Positions 6,391 through 6,518 of a DNA stretch of 6,518 nucleotides are shown here, piece after piece. The translations under genes were made by a program, and so were the position numbers. Below the pieces are notes generated by a model that was given only the letters and a program-made list of their open reading frames with translations, made no database searches and was not told the DNA's origin. The stretch lies in NCBI GenBank assembly GCA_050262615.1, contig JBLNEL010000493.1:1-6518 (forward strand), given 5' to 3'. This DNA comes from JAUZPB01 sp050262615 (GTDB taxonomy: Bacteria > Bacteroidota > Ignavibacteria > Ignavibacteriales > SURF-24). The first letter of the stretch is position 1, and every line of letters begins with the position of its first letter.

Positions 6391-6448
6391 TTTTAAGGGA
6401 AAAGAATTTTAGGGGAAACAATTCTAAGGGGGAATGATTTTAAGAAGA
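6390..6448. repeat. Imperfect 12-16 bp tandem repeats, purine-rich
   Basis: Starting on the last base of the transporter stop codon, four units line up: ATTTTAAGGGAAAAGA (6390-6405), ATTTTAGGGGAAACA (6406-6420), ATTCTAAGGGGGAATG (6421-6436) and a shorter ATTTTAAGAAGA (6437-6448). Each of the first three contains an SD-like AGGG(G) core. None is followed by a convincing gene start. The role is unknown: they may be decayed repeats, a tandem protein-binding site or part of a leader for a gene beyond the window. Confidence 0.55.
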
Positions 6449-6496
6449 ATTACTCAGCAGAATAATTATGCTACAAGATAAATTTGTCCCGGAGGA

Positions 6497-6518
6497 AAAA
6501 TAACTGTTTAGTTATTTT
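6497..6518. terminator. AT-rich hairpin at the window end, possible bidirectional terminator
   Basis: AAAATAACT (6497-6505) and AGTTATTTT (6510-6518) are exact reverse complements around a 4-base loop, GTTT. This gives an A-tract before and a T-tract after the loop-proximal stem. It could terminate the transporter transcript, though only two of nine pairs (C-G and the matching position) are strong at most. An SD-like GGAGG (6491-6495) abuts it without an ATG in the visible sequence. The window ends inside the structure, so its full length is unknown. Confidence 0.4.

Noticed and set aside
6434..6481. 15-codon frame starting ATG just after AAGGGGG
   Set aside because: The SD-like run is too close to the ATG (1-2 bases), the peptide is very short and unlike anything I recognise, and the ATG lies within the repeat unit.
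1..6518. CRISPR arrays, tRNA or rRNA genes, insertion sequences, phage genes
   Set aside because: I found no regularly spaced exact repeats, cloverleaf-like sequences, transposase motifs or terminal inverted repeats on either strand.

Overview
The window is a compact, entirely plus-strand stretch of moderately AT-rich bacterial DNA. It holds six intact protein genes and no RNA genes, insertion sequences or CRISPR repeats that I can see. Codon choice, purine-rich Shine-Dalgarno (SD) sequences of the GGGGGA type and AT-rich spacers are consistent with a Bacteroidota, Ignavibacteriota or spirochaete-like bacterium. No marker gene is present, so the taxon is a weak guess. Nothing looks plasmid- or phage-derived.

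Positions 20-4389 form the main feature: four consecutive genes that all encode ADP-ribosylglycohydrolase (DraG/ARH-type) proteins. They are packed as one transcription and translation unit, with a TAATG junction at 1007-1011, an ATGA overlap at 2058-2061 and a 1-bp gap at 3408. Genes 1, 2 and 4 are paralogues of about 330-350 residues. They share an N-terminal GD loop, a (T/S)DDTE metal motif, a DGxAMR-like loop and a common C-terminal tail. Gene 3 (449 residues) belongs to a different, longer subfamily with an extra N-terminal region of about 95 residues. Genes 1 and 3 keep the full expected set of active-site residues. Gene 4 lacks the N-terminal glutamate. Gene 2 has lost the glutamate, the histidine and one of the C-terminal metal-binding aspartates, so it looks like a pseudo-enzyme or an enzyme with changed chemistry. 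The operon probably extends upstream, because the first ATG lies only 19 bases into the window and no promoter is visible.

Positions 4390-4534 hold a weak terminator-like hairpin and a perfect 8-bp inverted repeat that may be an operator. Positions 4535-4984 encode a small membrane methyltransferase of the isoprenylcysteine carboxyl methyltransferase/PEMT type, with a long hairpin around its stop codon. The 218-bp AT-rich spacer that follows contains a 14-bp perfect palindrome and a TATAAT box. Positions 5203-6390 encode a 12-helix major facilitator superfamily transporter that has no SD sequence. The tail, 6391-6518, carries three to four imperfect 12-16 bp purine-rich repeats, an orphan GGAGG and a hairpin cut by the window end.

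The four glycohydrolases probably act together, either on a shared ADP-ribose-like or nucleoside-type N-glycoside substrate or as a hetero-oligomer containing catalytic and non-catalytic members. The methyltransferase and transporter genes appear to be separate transcription units, and no functional link to the operon can be shown from sequence.
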